64,000 nucleotides of DNA from Mytilisepta virgata (Eukaryota; Mollusca; Bivalvia; Mytilida; Mytilidae). The translations under genes were made by a program, and so were the position numbers. This document shows, piece after piece, positions 25,401 through 32,689 of the stretch (position 1 is its first letter; the number at the start of each line of letters is the position of its first letter). The notes beneath the pieces were generated by a model that saw only the letters and a list, made by a program, of their open reading frames with translations, searched no databases and was not told where the DNA came from. Where the stretch lies: positions 88,929,539 to 88,993,538 of the forward strand of contig CM051519.1 in NCBI GenBank assembly GCA_028015205.1, read 5' to 3'.

Positions 25401-26526
25401 GAAGAAGTATTGGACAGGATATACTTTGCATGCGCACATCTATGTACTAGGATCTTACAGTATGCAAAGTTTCATTAACCTCTGATAAGGCATGTTTGAG
25501 AAACTGCGGGTACAAAAAAAATTGGGGGATAGACAGAATTTCTAAGTCCAAAAGGGTATTAAATTATTGGACAAGGACATGCTTCGCATGCACACATCTA
25601 CATACTAGGATCTAATAGTATGCAAAGTTTCATTACCTCTGATAAGGCATGTTTGAGAAACTGCGGGTACAAAAAAATTCTGGACAGACAGATGGACAGG
25701 CTGATTCCTATATACCCCCCCAAACTAGGGGTATAAAAATACAAAAAAGAACAAGATAAGTTGAAACTGCCTAACTTGTTTAACCACTATGTTTACATCC
25801 TATATATGCCTGTCCCAAGCCAGTAACATGTTTTTCCAGTGGTGTATCTTATCTGTTAATTAATTAAATGTTTAATCCTAGTATATGACATTAAATTGCC
25901 CTTTTGTGTACGGCAAACTAGGGAGAAATGTTGTCCATGAGGAAATATCAATTACGGTTTTACTTCCTAATATAATATGACCAACATAAAAACAAATTTC
26001 ACTTTACAGTCATTTTTCATTATAACCTCAACAAAATCTTCTGTTTTACCATCATTTTAAAGTACCTGTAAAAGTACTGCTTGTAAATATCCTGATAATT
26101 TTTGCCTGGGATGGAAAATCTTTGGAAACATCTCCCTGTATTACAGAGTCCTTTTTAACAGTATCATTAAGTAATGACATGGTATCATTGATCATCTTCA
26201 ACAAATCATCACTTTTCTTTTTCAGATCCTCAAGCTCATCTCGCTGTTTTTTTGTCAATTCTTTTTTCTTTGGACTGATACCAGAATCAAGATTTTTAGT
26301 CTGTTCACCATCTACATTGTTTTGTTTTTGAGATGGCTGATGAACTAATGCACCTGGTACACTTTTCTGATGACCACTAGAAACAGTTTTGTCAGTGGTT
26401 GGATTTTCCGATCTTGCATTCTGATTTGAAGAAGAATTCGACAAACTGACATGGGATTTAGTATCTGGTGTTTTTTCAGTTGTACTTAGGCCTTTACTAA
26501 TAGAACTAATACTATCTTCATGTTTC
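1309..26526 (-). CDS. NACHT/WD-repeat (NWD1/NWD2-like) protein gene, partial, 15 exons in window
   Basis: Fifteen minus-strand exons join in continuous phase with GT-AG junctions to about 981 codons. Exons in order: 26526-26066, 25121-24919, 22142-22027, 21035-20821, 20553-20422, 18797-18672, 18078-17873, 17295-17123, 16822-16720, 14366-14160, 13725-13398, 12754-12602, 8623-8474, 2043-1827, 1462-1309. Domain order is a Ser/Thr/Asn-rich linker with a Lys/Glu coiled coil, a DUF4062-type module (RIFTSSTFTD, VDMRWGIRDEATNDHM), NACHT with Walker A GESGCGKTS and Walker B VIVLDSLDQL, then the helical region that precedes WD repeats in this family. In that family the NTPase is a signalling or assembly switch (STAND class), probably cytosolic; the ligand here is unknown. 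The gene is open at both ends: the first visible exon starts inside a codon and the last ends in phase 0 with a donor. Introns are packed with repeats. NWD1 versus NWD2 orthology is not resolved. Confidence 0.9.
1827..2043 (-). CDS. NWD-like exon 14
   Basis: KKPFTNRNGEKELADRHVMA, then QPIMFGDTYNERKLNNQPYH and a helix ending NAKLKVTSYR. The A-D-R-x-V-x-A-Q-P and R-K-L-x-E/N-x-P-Y-H-L motifs immediately precede the WD-repeat half of NWD proteins. Acceptor ctgcag|GTAAC, donor ATATAG|gtaatt. Confidence 0.92.
3291..3328 (+). promoter_or_regulatory. Paired CRE-like palindromes upstream of the piggyBac transposase
   Basis: TGACGTCA occurs exactly at 3291-3298 and 3321-3328, thirty bases apart and 36 bases before the transposase ATG at 3364. 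Two perfect CREB/ATF-type palindromes at this spacing suggest that the element's promoter was cAMP- or stress-responsive. The role is inferred from the motif only. Confidence 0.45.
3364..6324 (+). pseudogene. piggyBac transposase, two exons, three frameshifts
   Basis: Exon 1 (3364-3548) encodes MAAAADQPWLRVYQPEPERN and the conserved F..I..L...V.ETNR region. An ETNR|Y junction with donor AATAG|gtatgt at 3549 and acceptor cttgtag at 5001 joins it in frame to exon 2 (5002-6324), beginning YGKQLIARKRRTHTL. Exon 2 holds FNMGLVRK, PWFPKMFSRNRFQLI, SIDEALVGTKAR (first Asp), WYHVFCDNFFNSLALGKRLL (second Asp), LTGTIRANRRLP, NKYMGGVDLNDMM (third Asp) and a C-terminal Cys/His finger (CVVC, CVRC, LCLNRHYCG). 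Reading needs frame changes near 5150, 5680 and 6000, so no intact protein can be made. Possible assembly errors cannot be excluded. Confidence 0.85.
3751..4596. mobile_element. Non-autonomous TIR element inside the piggyBac transposase intron
   Basis: ACTGTGGATTCATTAATATT at the left is matched at the right by the reverse complement of ACTGTGGATTCATTTATTTT (4577-4596). Both ends continue into ATTTTCGTGG-type words. It lies wholly within the putative 3549-5001 intron. Flanking TA dinucleotides fit a Tc1/mariner-type or similar MITE. No ORF inside looks real. Confidence 0.6.
6538..8473. other. Intronic, mostly featureless, one GC-richer patch
   Basis: No recognisable gene. A GC-richer patch at about 6989-7171 has an open + strand frame (IADWLMKFPFDFLNSFRRMH onward) after a tttag acceptor-like site, and the opposite strand is open too. 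I do not recognise either product. The remainder is AT-rich intron of the NWD-like gene. Confidence 0.4.
8474..8623 (-). CDS. NWD-like exon 13
   Basis: VERGVDGASVIYWYHRQFIE, then AAQERYCSEETSLTKLHAGL and AEFFSGTWANG. It matches the family's V-E-R-x-x-D-G-x-x-V-x-x-W-x-H-R-x-F-x-E-x-A signature. Acceptor aatgtttcag|TTG, donor AATG|gtatgt. It is separated from exon 14 by a 6.4-kb intron holding the piggyBac element. Confidence 0.92.
8788..10674. mobile_element. Minisatellite-cored dispersed element, TGTCTC...GAGACA ends (copy 1)
   Basis: Starts TGTCTCACCTG at 8788 and ends CAGGCGAGACA at 10674, an inverted terminal pair. The core repeats a roughly 150-bp unit containing GGTCAAGGTC, GTGTCAGACTGG and TATAGACCAAATATGG. 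Just inside the right end is a hairpin (CTCGCCTCTGCGACT, then ATCGCAGGCGAG). It is interrupted by the hAT-like insertion at 9379-10387. No coding capacity. Architecture resembles mollusc pearl/Helentron-associated minisatellite elements (inference). Confidence 0.7.
9379..10387. mobile_element. hAT-like non-autonomous element nested in a minisatellite element
   Basis: CAGGGTGTCAAG at the left and CTTGACACCCTG at the right form a perfect 12-bp terminal inverted repeat. CTATAT flanks both sides (9373-9378 and 10388-10393). CAGGG-type termini are typical of hAT elements, although the visible duplication is 6 bp rather than 8. The interior is AT-rich with no transposase. Both subterminal regions carry ATATAGGA-type words. 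It splits a unit of the surrounding array, so it inserted later. Confidence 0.65.
10816..11619. mobile_element. TTAA-flanked MITE rich in CACGA/TACGA words
   Basis: TTAA at 10812-10815 and 11620-11623 encloses a terminal inverted repeat, GCCCCCTTTACACTGGTCGA versus the right end read in reverse (GCCCCCTTTACACTGAACGA), both followed by AGACTG. The 804-bp interior is unusually GC-rich and made of dozens of short TACGAT/CACGAC/CTACG words. A segment beginning ATAAACTATATAAAAGG is duplicated near 11195 and 11305. No transposase. TTAA targeting suggests piggyBac-type mobilisation, though the ends differ from the 2432 element. Confidence 0.65.
11640..12290. repeat. Tandem repeats of a roughly 120-bp unit, dispersed-element core
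   Basis: Units containing AAGCATAAAATGTAGGTCAT, AATGACCCAA, GAAGTTTCATTGATACACT and ATGAACCTAAA recur four to five times with variation. They then give way to ...ATGCCATGGCCACATTCGTG. This is the same class of minisatellite-cored intronic repeat as its neighbours. No coding. Confidence 0.55.
12602..12754 (-). CDS. NWD-like exon 12
   Basis: AKLGLTETELEDILGCDDEV, then VYVYWTPPVRRLPPLLLVRL. The G-L-S/T-E-x-E-L-x-D-x-L-x-x-D-x-x-V and R-x-P-P-x-L-x-x-R-L-R-x-D-L motifs belong to the helical domain of NWD proteins. Split codons match exons 11 and 13. Confidence 0.92.
13398..13725 (-). CDS. NWD-like exon 11: NACHT winged-helix region
   Basis: 109 codons: WLKKKERKLTSAQESLLLEA, then CQLPLYLNLCFLEASKWTSY and HGKIFVSKTLGYLTA. 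The LT..Q...+..A...C..PL+L....E...W.S pattern and HG..xVS..LGYL are typical of the winged-helix segment after NACHT in NWD1 and TEP1. Donor ACTGCAG|gtatat. Confidence 0.93.
14160..14366 (-). CDS. NWD-like exon 10: NACHT Walker B
   Basis: Contains PLVIVLDSLDQLDTSYNART, whose hydrophobic run and Asp residues form Walker B with the following D-x-x-D-Q-L. It then has WIPEVLKSNVRFVVSTLED, the sensor strand. Sixty-nine codons, phase 0 on both sides. Confidence 0.93.
14872..16670. mobile_element. Minisatellite-cored dispersed element, TGTCTCGCCTG...CAGGCGAGACA (copy 2)
   Basis: Perfect 11-bp inverted ends at 14872-14882 and 16660-16670. The left core has three near-identical 147-bp units (TATTCGAAAAACAGG at 14931, 15078 and 15225, with a fourth start at 15372). 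The right core has five diverged units of about 170 bp. A roughly 150-bp non-repeated insert (15,395-15,540) separates them. A GCC/GTC-rich simple repeat (16580-16620) and a terminal hairpin precede the right end. It lies between the Walker A-side and Walker B exons of the NWD-like gene. Confidence 0.7.
16720..16822 (-). CDS. NWD-like exon 9: NACHT core
   Basis: FLGTTPKSSNLLDLLQSITK, then QIRQAKGMTPLFPK. This is the segment after Walker A, with the conserved T-x-P-x-S-S. Donor CCAAAG|gtaatc. The next exon is about 2.4 kb away, across a minisatellite-cored element at 14,872-16,670. Confidence 0.9.
17123..17295 (-). CDS. NWD-like exon 8: NACHT Walker A
   Basis: Carries RVLVVHGESGCGKTSLMAMI. 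GESGCGKTS is a complete Walker A loop preceded by a hydrophobic strand, as in NACHT NTPases. It ends at KATVVLR and continues in exon 9 as FLGTTPKSSN, the R-F-x-G-T-x-P-x-S-x pattern seen in NWD/TEP1-type NACHT domains. Nucleotide binding is predicted intact. Confidence 0.95.
17873..18078 (-). CDS. NWD-like exon 7
   Basis: Encodes IDPTIKDHSDYLDKIAVDTE, then a basic helix ending at FCRSKCEDFQGRKDILD. The closing FxGRxxIL pattern is the usual lead-in to the NACHT P-loop. Acceptor ttttaag|GTAT, donor GAT|gtatgt. Confidence 0.9.
18672..18797 (-). CDS. NWD-like exon 6
   Basis: Encodes ECNGSAANLKMVKKLILDLK and onward, ending at YDIKWHGKG. It corresponds to the helical stretch before NACHT in which NWD proteins have L..LK..I...L....I..Y.V.W...G. 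Split codons fit both neighbours. Confidence 0.87.
18798..20421. other. Intron between NWD-like exons 6 and 5
   Basis: AT-rich, no exon seen. A weak stretch near 19438-19505 (ACAAGGATTGCAAATTTTCC, then GGTGTTTCTCT and CTAGCTTC) resembles a decayed copy of the conserved central part of the SINEs at 41.8 and 42.6 kb. Confidence 0.4.
20422..20553 (-). CDS. NWD-like exon 5
   Basis: The acceptor tatattctacag|TTACTC was chosen because it alone keeps phase with exon 4 and gives ISITHNEIMHGL, matching the family's SVTxxEIxxGL motif. It continues with KCIWLKRNISDIQEQEPSYY and ends at RFMG with donor ATGG|gtatgt. The frame stays open upstream of the chosen acceptor, but that part is best read as intron. 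Confidence 0.8.
20821..21035 (-). CDS. NWD-like exon 4
   Basis: Begins WYVKDENNVPAKYVLQPVST and continues through an acidic, tryptophan-containing helix (AAWWEESDTMLEAFVLAADK). This is the linker region of NWD proteins that carries a conserved W-Y-x-x-D-N-x-V-P pattern. Acceptor ctcattgtcag|ATGG; donor TCAA|gtatgt. Confidence 0.9.
21110..21606. repeat. 71-bp tandem array, seven copies
   Basis: The unit starts TCAGGCCTACTTTATGGATT and ends GCCTGTTTTTACCAAAC. TATGGATTGT recurs at 21121, 21192 and 21263, then every 71 bp. Copies differ by a few single bases, so the expansion is recent. The array lies in the intron just upstream (minus strand) of NWD-like exon 4 and each unit contains an echo of that exon's splice acceptor. 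Confidence 0.95.
22027..22142 (-). CDS. NWD-like exon 3
   Basis: Encodes TLLSHKYGYRTLPREVDVET and onward. It matches the family's LxGxKYGxRPLPxxI segment that ends the DUF4062 module. Acceptor ttatcttcag|ACT, donor TCAAA|gtaagt, both canonical; the codon split fits exon 4. Confidence 0.9.
22345..22370. repeat. Short perfect hairpin, CACCCGCTG stem
   Basis: CACCCGCTG (22345-22353) pairs with CAGCGGGTG (22362-22370) around an 8-base loop. It is GC-rich in an AT-rich intron. It is probably the end of a dispersed repeat that continues to about 22490 (GATTGATTGATTGTTGTTTA, then ACACCGTAAGGACAGT). Confidence 0.6.
23025..23410. repeat. Minisatellite-cored repeat ending in GGACGGACGG run
   Basis: Two copies of about 125 bp beginning AAGTTATTAAGGGGCATAAC and containing CGACATGACTCATCTTCGAA. 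They are followed by ggacggacggacagacggac and CATCGCGTTGCGGCGGAGGA. This is a common mollusc-type dispersed repeat terminus. No coding. Confidence 0.55.
23563..24609. repeat. 95-bp tandem array, eleven copies
   Basis: Unit: TTTGAACTGACAAATCTATT, then ACTAATTATGCATTCTTTGT, ATCAAAGCCTTATTTTTCAT and CTGTATGCTCTGCATATTCT. TATGCATTCT recurs at 23591, 23686, 23781 and 23876, then every 95 bp. Copies are about 95 percent alike by eye. It lies within the intron between exons 3 and 2 of the NWD-like gene. Confidence 0.95.
24919..25121 (-). CDS. NWD-like exon 2: DUF4062-type core
   Basis: This exon continues the module with DTKYERNRLMEKTFPNLKAY, then the diagnostic VDMRWGIRDEATNDHM and CLEELANCQKYSAGPNFL. 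In NWD1, NWD2 and TEP1-like proteins this FxSSTFxDxxxER...DxRWG block sits just before the NACHT domain. Phase 2-in, 0-out; donor TTCTTG|gtttgt. Confidence 0.92.
25258..25737. repeat. Dispersed repeat with two ~160-bp units
   Basis: Blocks containing ATGCACACATCTACATACTA, TATGCAAAGTTTCATTA and GATAAGGCATGTTTGAGAAA occur twice. C-runs at both ends (TATACCCCCCGC, and TATACCCCCCCAAACTAGG) mark the boundaries. Non-coding, in the intron between NWD-like exons 2 and 1. Confidence 0.5.
26066..26526 (-). CDS. NWD-like exon 1 (first visible): disordered region, coiled coil, start of DUF4062 module
   Basis: The acceptor is ...tttcttag and the donor ACAG|gtactt. It begins with one base of a split codon, so at least one coding exon lies upstream. 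About 110 residues rich in Ser, Asn, Thr and Gln are followed by a charged helix (KKKELTKKQRDELEDLKKK, then DDLLKMINDT) that looks like a coiled coil. The exon ends at RIFTSSTFT, the first beta strand of the DUF4062-type module, whose next residues come from the next exon. Confidence 0.85.
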
Positions 26527-28109
26527 CTAAGAAATAAAAAATAAATGTAAGATTGAAACAATGTAAAAGGTTTACAGGTCATTTGGAAAAATACTTCAGA
26601 TACAAAATAAAAAGCTTCCCTAAGCGCAGCATAATACGAACATATCACATCGACAGGTGAACAGTTGAAGTAAGAATGGACACACTATTATGCTTGACCC
26701 AATCTAGTTTTGTATATTATAATATACATTACACAGTAATGTTGGACCTACAAAAAAAAGATGAAAGATACACACACAAAAATTAAAATCTTATGTTTCC
26801 TCCAAAACTGATAATTTTATCCTCTTTGATCCCCTATTATCTTGGTAACAATAAAAGATACAAAAATTTATAGAGAAACAATATCAATATCTTGGTAACA
26901 ATAAAAGATACAAAAATTTGTTCACATACTAATGAAAGTACTCATCAAGATAAATTCCCACTGAAATCAGATGAAAAAAGTTTTTTTAGATGTTCTCCAA
27001 AATGACTAATTTTGCCCCCTTTTAATCCCTTGAATCTCTGTGATGACAAAAGTTACACAAAAATGCAGGCAGTAACATTGAATTTTTTATGACAAACCAA
27101 TTTCTTTTTTAAAGTTTCCAAATCTAAAGTGTACCACTTTTTTACCCCTCATATCTTCAAAACAGTAAGATATAGTAACAGCAAAAAAAGCTCTGGGCAT
27201 TAAACATGTTAAAGGTAACATTGGTGTTAAATATAGGCACATTATGCATGTATGCAGGTATCAAACATGATTTGTATCTTTTGTAAATTTTGACAGATGT
27301 GGAAGATTGAAATAAGACTGACAGAACTTCTGGCATGGGACCAGAGGGCAGCCTTAGGCCTGTGGGTTCAAGACAAAGCTCTGGTATGGGTCCCACCAGG
27401 TAAAATAAATTTTAAACAATTTTATGATGGTTTGGAGGGAATTTCCCGCCATTTTTTAGTTCCTTTTTGCAAATTTATAGAGAAACAATATCAGTCATGA
27501 CCAGGCAATACACTTTAATTCAGCAGCCTATGGAACATTGTTACTTGATATGAACTATATACATGTACATGTATTATGTTTATTTCATTGAAGCAACCAT
27601 GGATTTTTTTATGTCAACACATTTATTCTGTTAATACATGTATATTAAAAAGAATTTTCAGACATTTATTCAAGACCATGTTCATATTGCTTAGTTATAT
27701 ACTTCTCATTTTGTGCTTGAATAAATCTGAATCATTTGCACGTTTTAATAAGGAGACATAGCTGTAAAAGCAACAGTGGGCATTATCATCTGATAATGAC
27801 CGGTGTCATACAAATGTATGGTATTCTAACCCCATGGTTTAATTGTCATAGAATTTTGAACCCCGTCATGGGTAAATAACCCCCTGTAGAAATAAATTTT
27901 TCTCCTCAAAAATGGGGGGTTCAGTTTTCCATAATGGGGGGTTAAATAGCTGAATTAAAACATTACCAAAGGGAAGGGAGGTCATTCCTTGACAGGGAGG
28001 TCAGAATACCATAGCAGATATAATATTTTTTCAAGAAGAGGGGGGTCATTTTTCCATGACAGGGAGGTCAAAATACCATAGCAGATGTAAAACTTTATCA
28101 ATGAGAAAC

Positions 28110-29150
28110 CTAATATCTTATGACTACACCTTACACCAACACATATTACAGAGAGAAACATCAATGAAATACGTGGGAATAACAATACAGAATGATTTAA
28201 AATGGAACAAACATATAGACAACATCTCAGCTTCAGCATCTAAACAACTTCACTTCCTAAAACGTAACCTGAAAGTAACATAAACCAGAGGCTCCCAGGA
28301 GCCTGTATCGCTCACGTGGACTATGTTCATCTTGACTGGCAGCCTGGAACATTGCTGTCAAGTTCCAATTGTCTCACTGGTTTCAAACGAAGATCATTCA
28401 GTGAACTTCCCCATATCATTCAGTGAACTTCCCCATAAGGTCATACATGTATGTCAAACTAAGTTCCGCTCTGGCAGCCATCTTGGATGATGGACAGGGT
28501 CATCAGATATAATTCTAAAGATGACCAGAGGACTTACGACCATTGCTGCCAAGTTTTGCTCCTATTGGCCAATTGGCCAATTGGTTTCAGACAAGACGAT
28601 CTTTATGTAAATTTCCCATAGGGTCCTATGTTAAACTATGTTCGACTCTGGTAGCTATCCTGGATGACGGGTCGGATATAGTTCTTAAAGAAAACCACCT
28701 GAAGACCATTGCTGCATAATTTTGTTCAAATTGGCCAAGTGCTTTCAGACAAGAAGATCTTTAATTAAATTTCCCATAGGGTCCTATGTTAAACAAAGTT
28801 CTGATAAGTTTTCTTACGATTGGCCCAGTGGTTGCAGACAAGATCTTTAAGTAAATTTCCCATGGGGTCCTATGTTAAAATAAGTTCGGCTCTGGCGGCT
28901 ATCTTCGATGATAGGCAGGGTCATCGGATATAATTCCGAAAGAGGACCACCTAAGGACCATTGCTGCCAAGTTTTGTTACAATAGGCCCAGTTGTTTCAA
29001 AGGAGAAGATCTTTAAAGGAAAGTTTACGACGACGACGACACTGGACGGCAAGTGATGACATTAGTTTGGGCCATGTGAGCTAAAAAATGTCAAGGAAAA
29101 AGCTGATACTGCAGTAGTTCGACCTAAGTTAGAATATAGTTGTTGGTGAG
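28110..29150 (+). pseudogene. LINE reverse-transcriptase fragment, split by a dispersed repeat
   Basis: Left part (28110-28283) reads YTLHQHILQRETSMKYVGIT, then DLKWNKHIDNISASASKQLH and FLKRNLKVT. This is the Y.LHG..L....KYLG..I..DL.W..HI block of non-LTR reverse transcriptases. It stops at a gaggctc-family repeat (28288-29087) and resumes as VKEKADTAVVRPKLEYS, the next conserved block. The repeat therefore inserted into an existing LINE relic. Confidence 0.75.
28288..29087. mobile_element. gaggctc...gtgagcta dispersed repeat, copy 1
   Basis: Starts with the small hairpin GAGGCTCCCAGGAGCC and TGTATCGCTCACGTGG. It has about four diverged units containing CATAGGGTCCTATGTTAAAC and CCATTGCTGCCAAGTTTTG, and ends GACGACGACGACACTGGACG, then GTGATGACATTAG and GTGAGCTA. 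It interrupts a LINE relic. Confidence 0.7.
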
Positions 29151-30194
29151 GGGATATTAAATCATTCTGAAATTTTAGTATATTTTTAATCTGTAAATAG
29201 TTTCCAAATTTTGTACCCACGCATGCACGGAATAGTAACACCAGAGCCATGAGGCACGTAACGATCAGCAAGATTGATGGAGTGCAGAAATTGAAAGAAG
29301 TGATTAGAAGAAGTATCATTCAAAAGTAAGTCCTTTGAATATAACAACATGAAGCCAGAATCCAACAGTTGATTTTAAAGCAATAATTAATAGCTATGTT
29401 CTGCCAAGACTGGAAAATTTATAACAGCTTTATTCACAGTAAGGGCATGTTTGATTTCAACAGATCCAGATACGGTTTCATAAGGCCATTTATTTTTAAT
29501 TAGTTGGTTTACGGATCCGCCGACCCGATTTTGCCGATTTGAAGAAAAAAAATAAAATTGAAAATTTTGGTTTTTTATTACCGCCGACCCTCTGAAATCA
29601 GCCATCCCAAAAATAAAAATAAATTAAAATCCTTTTTGCATCAAAATTTCATAAAAGATTATATTCCAATTCGTCTAAAAATAGATTATCCATCAATAAA
29701 ATACTTGTAAACATAATCCCCAAAAAAAATCTATTTGTAGACGTTAGTTGATGCCAATTTCCGAAACACGTTTTATGAAACGAATTTCTTCATAGAATCC
29801 ATGCCACTTTTAAGTTCGTTTTGTATGAATATCTTGATTCCGTAAGATATCGAATCCACTCACTTTAATGTTGTACAATTTGTAGTTGACGAGTCGGTCC
29901 CTTAAAAAGGGAATGGTCTACTGAACAACACCTTTCAAGATAGATGTTCTGATATTTGGGTTTCAAAAGGGAAAGACTTCCCTTTGACACCCCTTGGTTG
30001 ATGGAATAAGCATAGACATACGCGCAAGGGATGCCAAAAGGAAGTCTTGCCCATGACTTTCCCTCTTTTTTTTCTTTTTTTTCCCGACCGACCGACCCTA
30101 TTTTTTTAAAAAAAAATTCGGAAACCAATTAAATAAAAATAAAAGGCCTAATCCTGTTTTCGAAAACTTAAATCCGATAAATCTTGCTACTGTG

Positions 30195-30395
30195 CAGGTT
30201 TCGCGGTTCCTTGAATCCAGAACAATTTGGGTTTGGTTTCGTGTGAAAATCAACATATGGGTTTTCAAATCTGGCTCCGGATTCTTGTGCAGGTTTCACG
30301 GTTTCTTGAATCCAGAACAATTTGGGTTTGGTTTCGTGTGAAAAAAAAACGTATGGGTTTTCAAATCTGGTTCCGGATTCTTTGTGATCAAACAC
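30195..30395. repeat. Two-copy ~100-bp tandem duplication
   Basis: GTGCAGGTTTCGCGGTTCCT ... GGGTTTTCAAATCTGG occurs at about 30195-30290 and again at about 30290-30390 with few changes. Non-coding; both strands happen to be open through it. Confidence 0.7.
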
Positions 30396-30463
30396 GGTCT
30401 AAGTATGCTTTTAGCAAATTTGATCTAACTTGGATTTTTTAGTACTTTCTGGCAAACTTATTA

Positions 30464-30565
30464 AAAATTTTCCTGGTTATTCCTTGACATCCTCACTCTG
30501 AAGTTTCACTGTTTGTACTGTATCATACAGTGAAACTTCAGTAAAGGAATAACCAGGAAAATTTT
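30464..30565. repeat. 102-bp fold-back hairpin
   Basis: AAATTTTCCTGGTTATTCCT near 30465-30484 pairs with its reverse complement at about 30545-30564. Inside it TGAAGTTTCACTG (30499-30511) pairs with CAGTGAAACTTCA (30528-30540), leaving a loop of about 16 bases. A short interrupted stem of this shape could be a small fold-back element. Confidence 0.75.
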
Positions 30566-31589
30566 GAACAAGTATAGTTCCCTACTGTAAAATTGATTTT
30601 GTAGTTTATATGCATTTATACTATTTACCTAAATCTTTGTTGGTTTGGTTGAGGATATGATGGTGAACATCCAATTTTTCTTAAATATTCTCTGTACATT
30701 TCGAAATATCTTACTTTCCTAATTTATACTGCCACAGAAACACGAGCGGTAAACAGATAAATCAAGCAGTCTATTTGTTGACATAACCGTGACGACAAGT
30801 AAACAGCTTTCACAAAAGTTTAAATTTAACAATCCAAATATTCCTACTATACATATGTTTAGAACTGTAATTATAATTTGATCAAGGACTTCTATAGATT
30901 AGTCCACAGGCCTGGCACTGCTAATACACAGGTAAATGGATAATTAATTTCCCCGCCATTTTCTTTTTTTCTTTACAACAAATTAAATGTTTATTGTAAC
31001 ATAACACAACAACGGTCTTCTTGCTTCGGGGTGGGTAACTCAATATAGGGGACGTGCGGTAAATTCAGGTCAAGATTTTGTAGATTTTGGGTATGCAATT
31101 TTAGCTTTCCTGGATATTGTCGGATCGCAATTTCGTTATAACGTGGATAATTTCGCACCCCCGTCATAAACTGATGGTTAAGTTACCCCCCCCCCCCATC
31201 CGAGAGGCTTGAGATCTTTTTTCTCTCTGTCTTATGGGTGAATTTTTATTTAAAGGTTATATTATCTTTATTTGGACTATTCTTAGCATATCAGCTAAGT
31301 ATGAACAAGGACGTATATATGTTAGTTATACGTCCTTGGTCTGAACATATATATACCTATAACAGAATTTATCAAAACCCAAGCAATACTTTATTTCTGT
31401 AGATGACAAACAGAACCATTAAGCCCTCTGCTTAGAGGGGCACTTTCCATCTGCAAGTCTATTGACTCAGATGGAATCTATACTTGGTATGGTTTCATAA
31501 AAAATATTTTTAAAGAATTTGATCTTGAAATTTCAGATTTCGAAGATTTTAGCAGGCCATTTACTTGTTAAAAAATCACTGAGAAAAAA

Positions 31590-32026
31590 AAATTAAGAAA
31601 ATAATTCATGACTCATTAGAAAAAATTTCATCATTCAATGACGCCTCTAAATTATATTTGTACAGTAAATTAAAATCAGAGTTTAAGCTAGAAAGTTATT
31701 TACTATTTTTCTCTAACTTCAAAATAAGAGTCAGTGATCATAATTTAGAAATTGAAATAGGGCAATATAAAAATATAATAAGAGAAGAAAGAATATGTAA
31801 AAAATGTGATTTAAATGAAATAGGAGATGAATTCTAACTTTTCTTAAAATGTACAGCTAATCATTCTCCGAGAAACAATTTATTTGACAAAATAGTATTA
31901 AATAAGCCTAACTTTCTTGAAAAAGAACCATTAGATCAAATAATTTTTTTGTAAAATTCTAACTCTGAACTTTCGACAGAAATAGGAGACTTTGTAAAGC
32001 AATCTACAGAATTGCAAAAATGAGGT
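31590..32026 (+). pseudogene. LINE ORF2 C-terminal fragment (Cys/His region)
   Basis: Reads KIRVSDHNLEIEIGQYKNII, then ERICKKCDLNEIGDEF, a stop, and LFLKCTANHSPRNNLFDKI. This is the LR+S.H.L.IE.GR.....R.C..C....+.DE.HFL..C....LR conserved C-terminal zinc-type motif of CR1/jockey-like LINE proteins. Two in-frame stops. A tail with AATAAAGAATTTGACATAAA follows near 32177. Confidence 0.75.
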
Positions 32027-32689
32027 CCTTGTTTGTCAAAGTAATAACAGTATTAATAATAAAAGGTGATTTATCATGTATTTTATATCATAAATTCTGA
32101 ATTTGTGATTTTATATGTTTGTTTGTTTGTTTTCTTGTTCATGTATTTGCTTAACCCACATGTGCACGTAATTTTGCAAATAAAGAATTTGACATAAAAT
32201 CCCCGACTCAAAGTGCCTTTGATTAACTCTACAGAAATCTTTTCGGAGACACAACACTGTTTAATATCCCTTTTATTCTCATGAGTAGTTGATGCACTGT
32301 GGATATTTTTTTCAAAGGAGATACAACCCCTCTGACTTAATTTTTGGCTGTAAAATATTGTTTATTATAGGCAAACAGGAAACAAAAGTTTCACCCACGA
32401 AATGAATATTTTAAAAATAGTTGCATTTTGAACACTTATATCATATGTATAAATATAACGATAACCCGCCAATAATCACCTCATTCATCCCCGCACTCAT
32501 CAGGACTGGTATTTATTCATGTTTTACATTTTTTGACAATGTGTGTGAAAGTAATGATATAAATTAAAATAAATTTAAAAATGTTATAAACTATAAGAGA
32601 GAAAAAGATAATATAACTAAAATGCTATACTAGTATATTGATCATTGTCTTTTTTTTAAGTTTCTTCTGTTACCTTTTTAACATCGGAC

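Noticed and set aside
30168..30442. Overlapping frames on both strands with repeated ESGARFENPYV
   Set aside because: They come from a two-copy tandem duplication. Both strands are equally open, with no homology.
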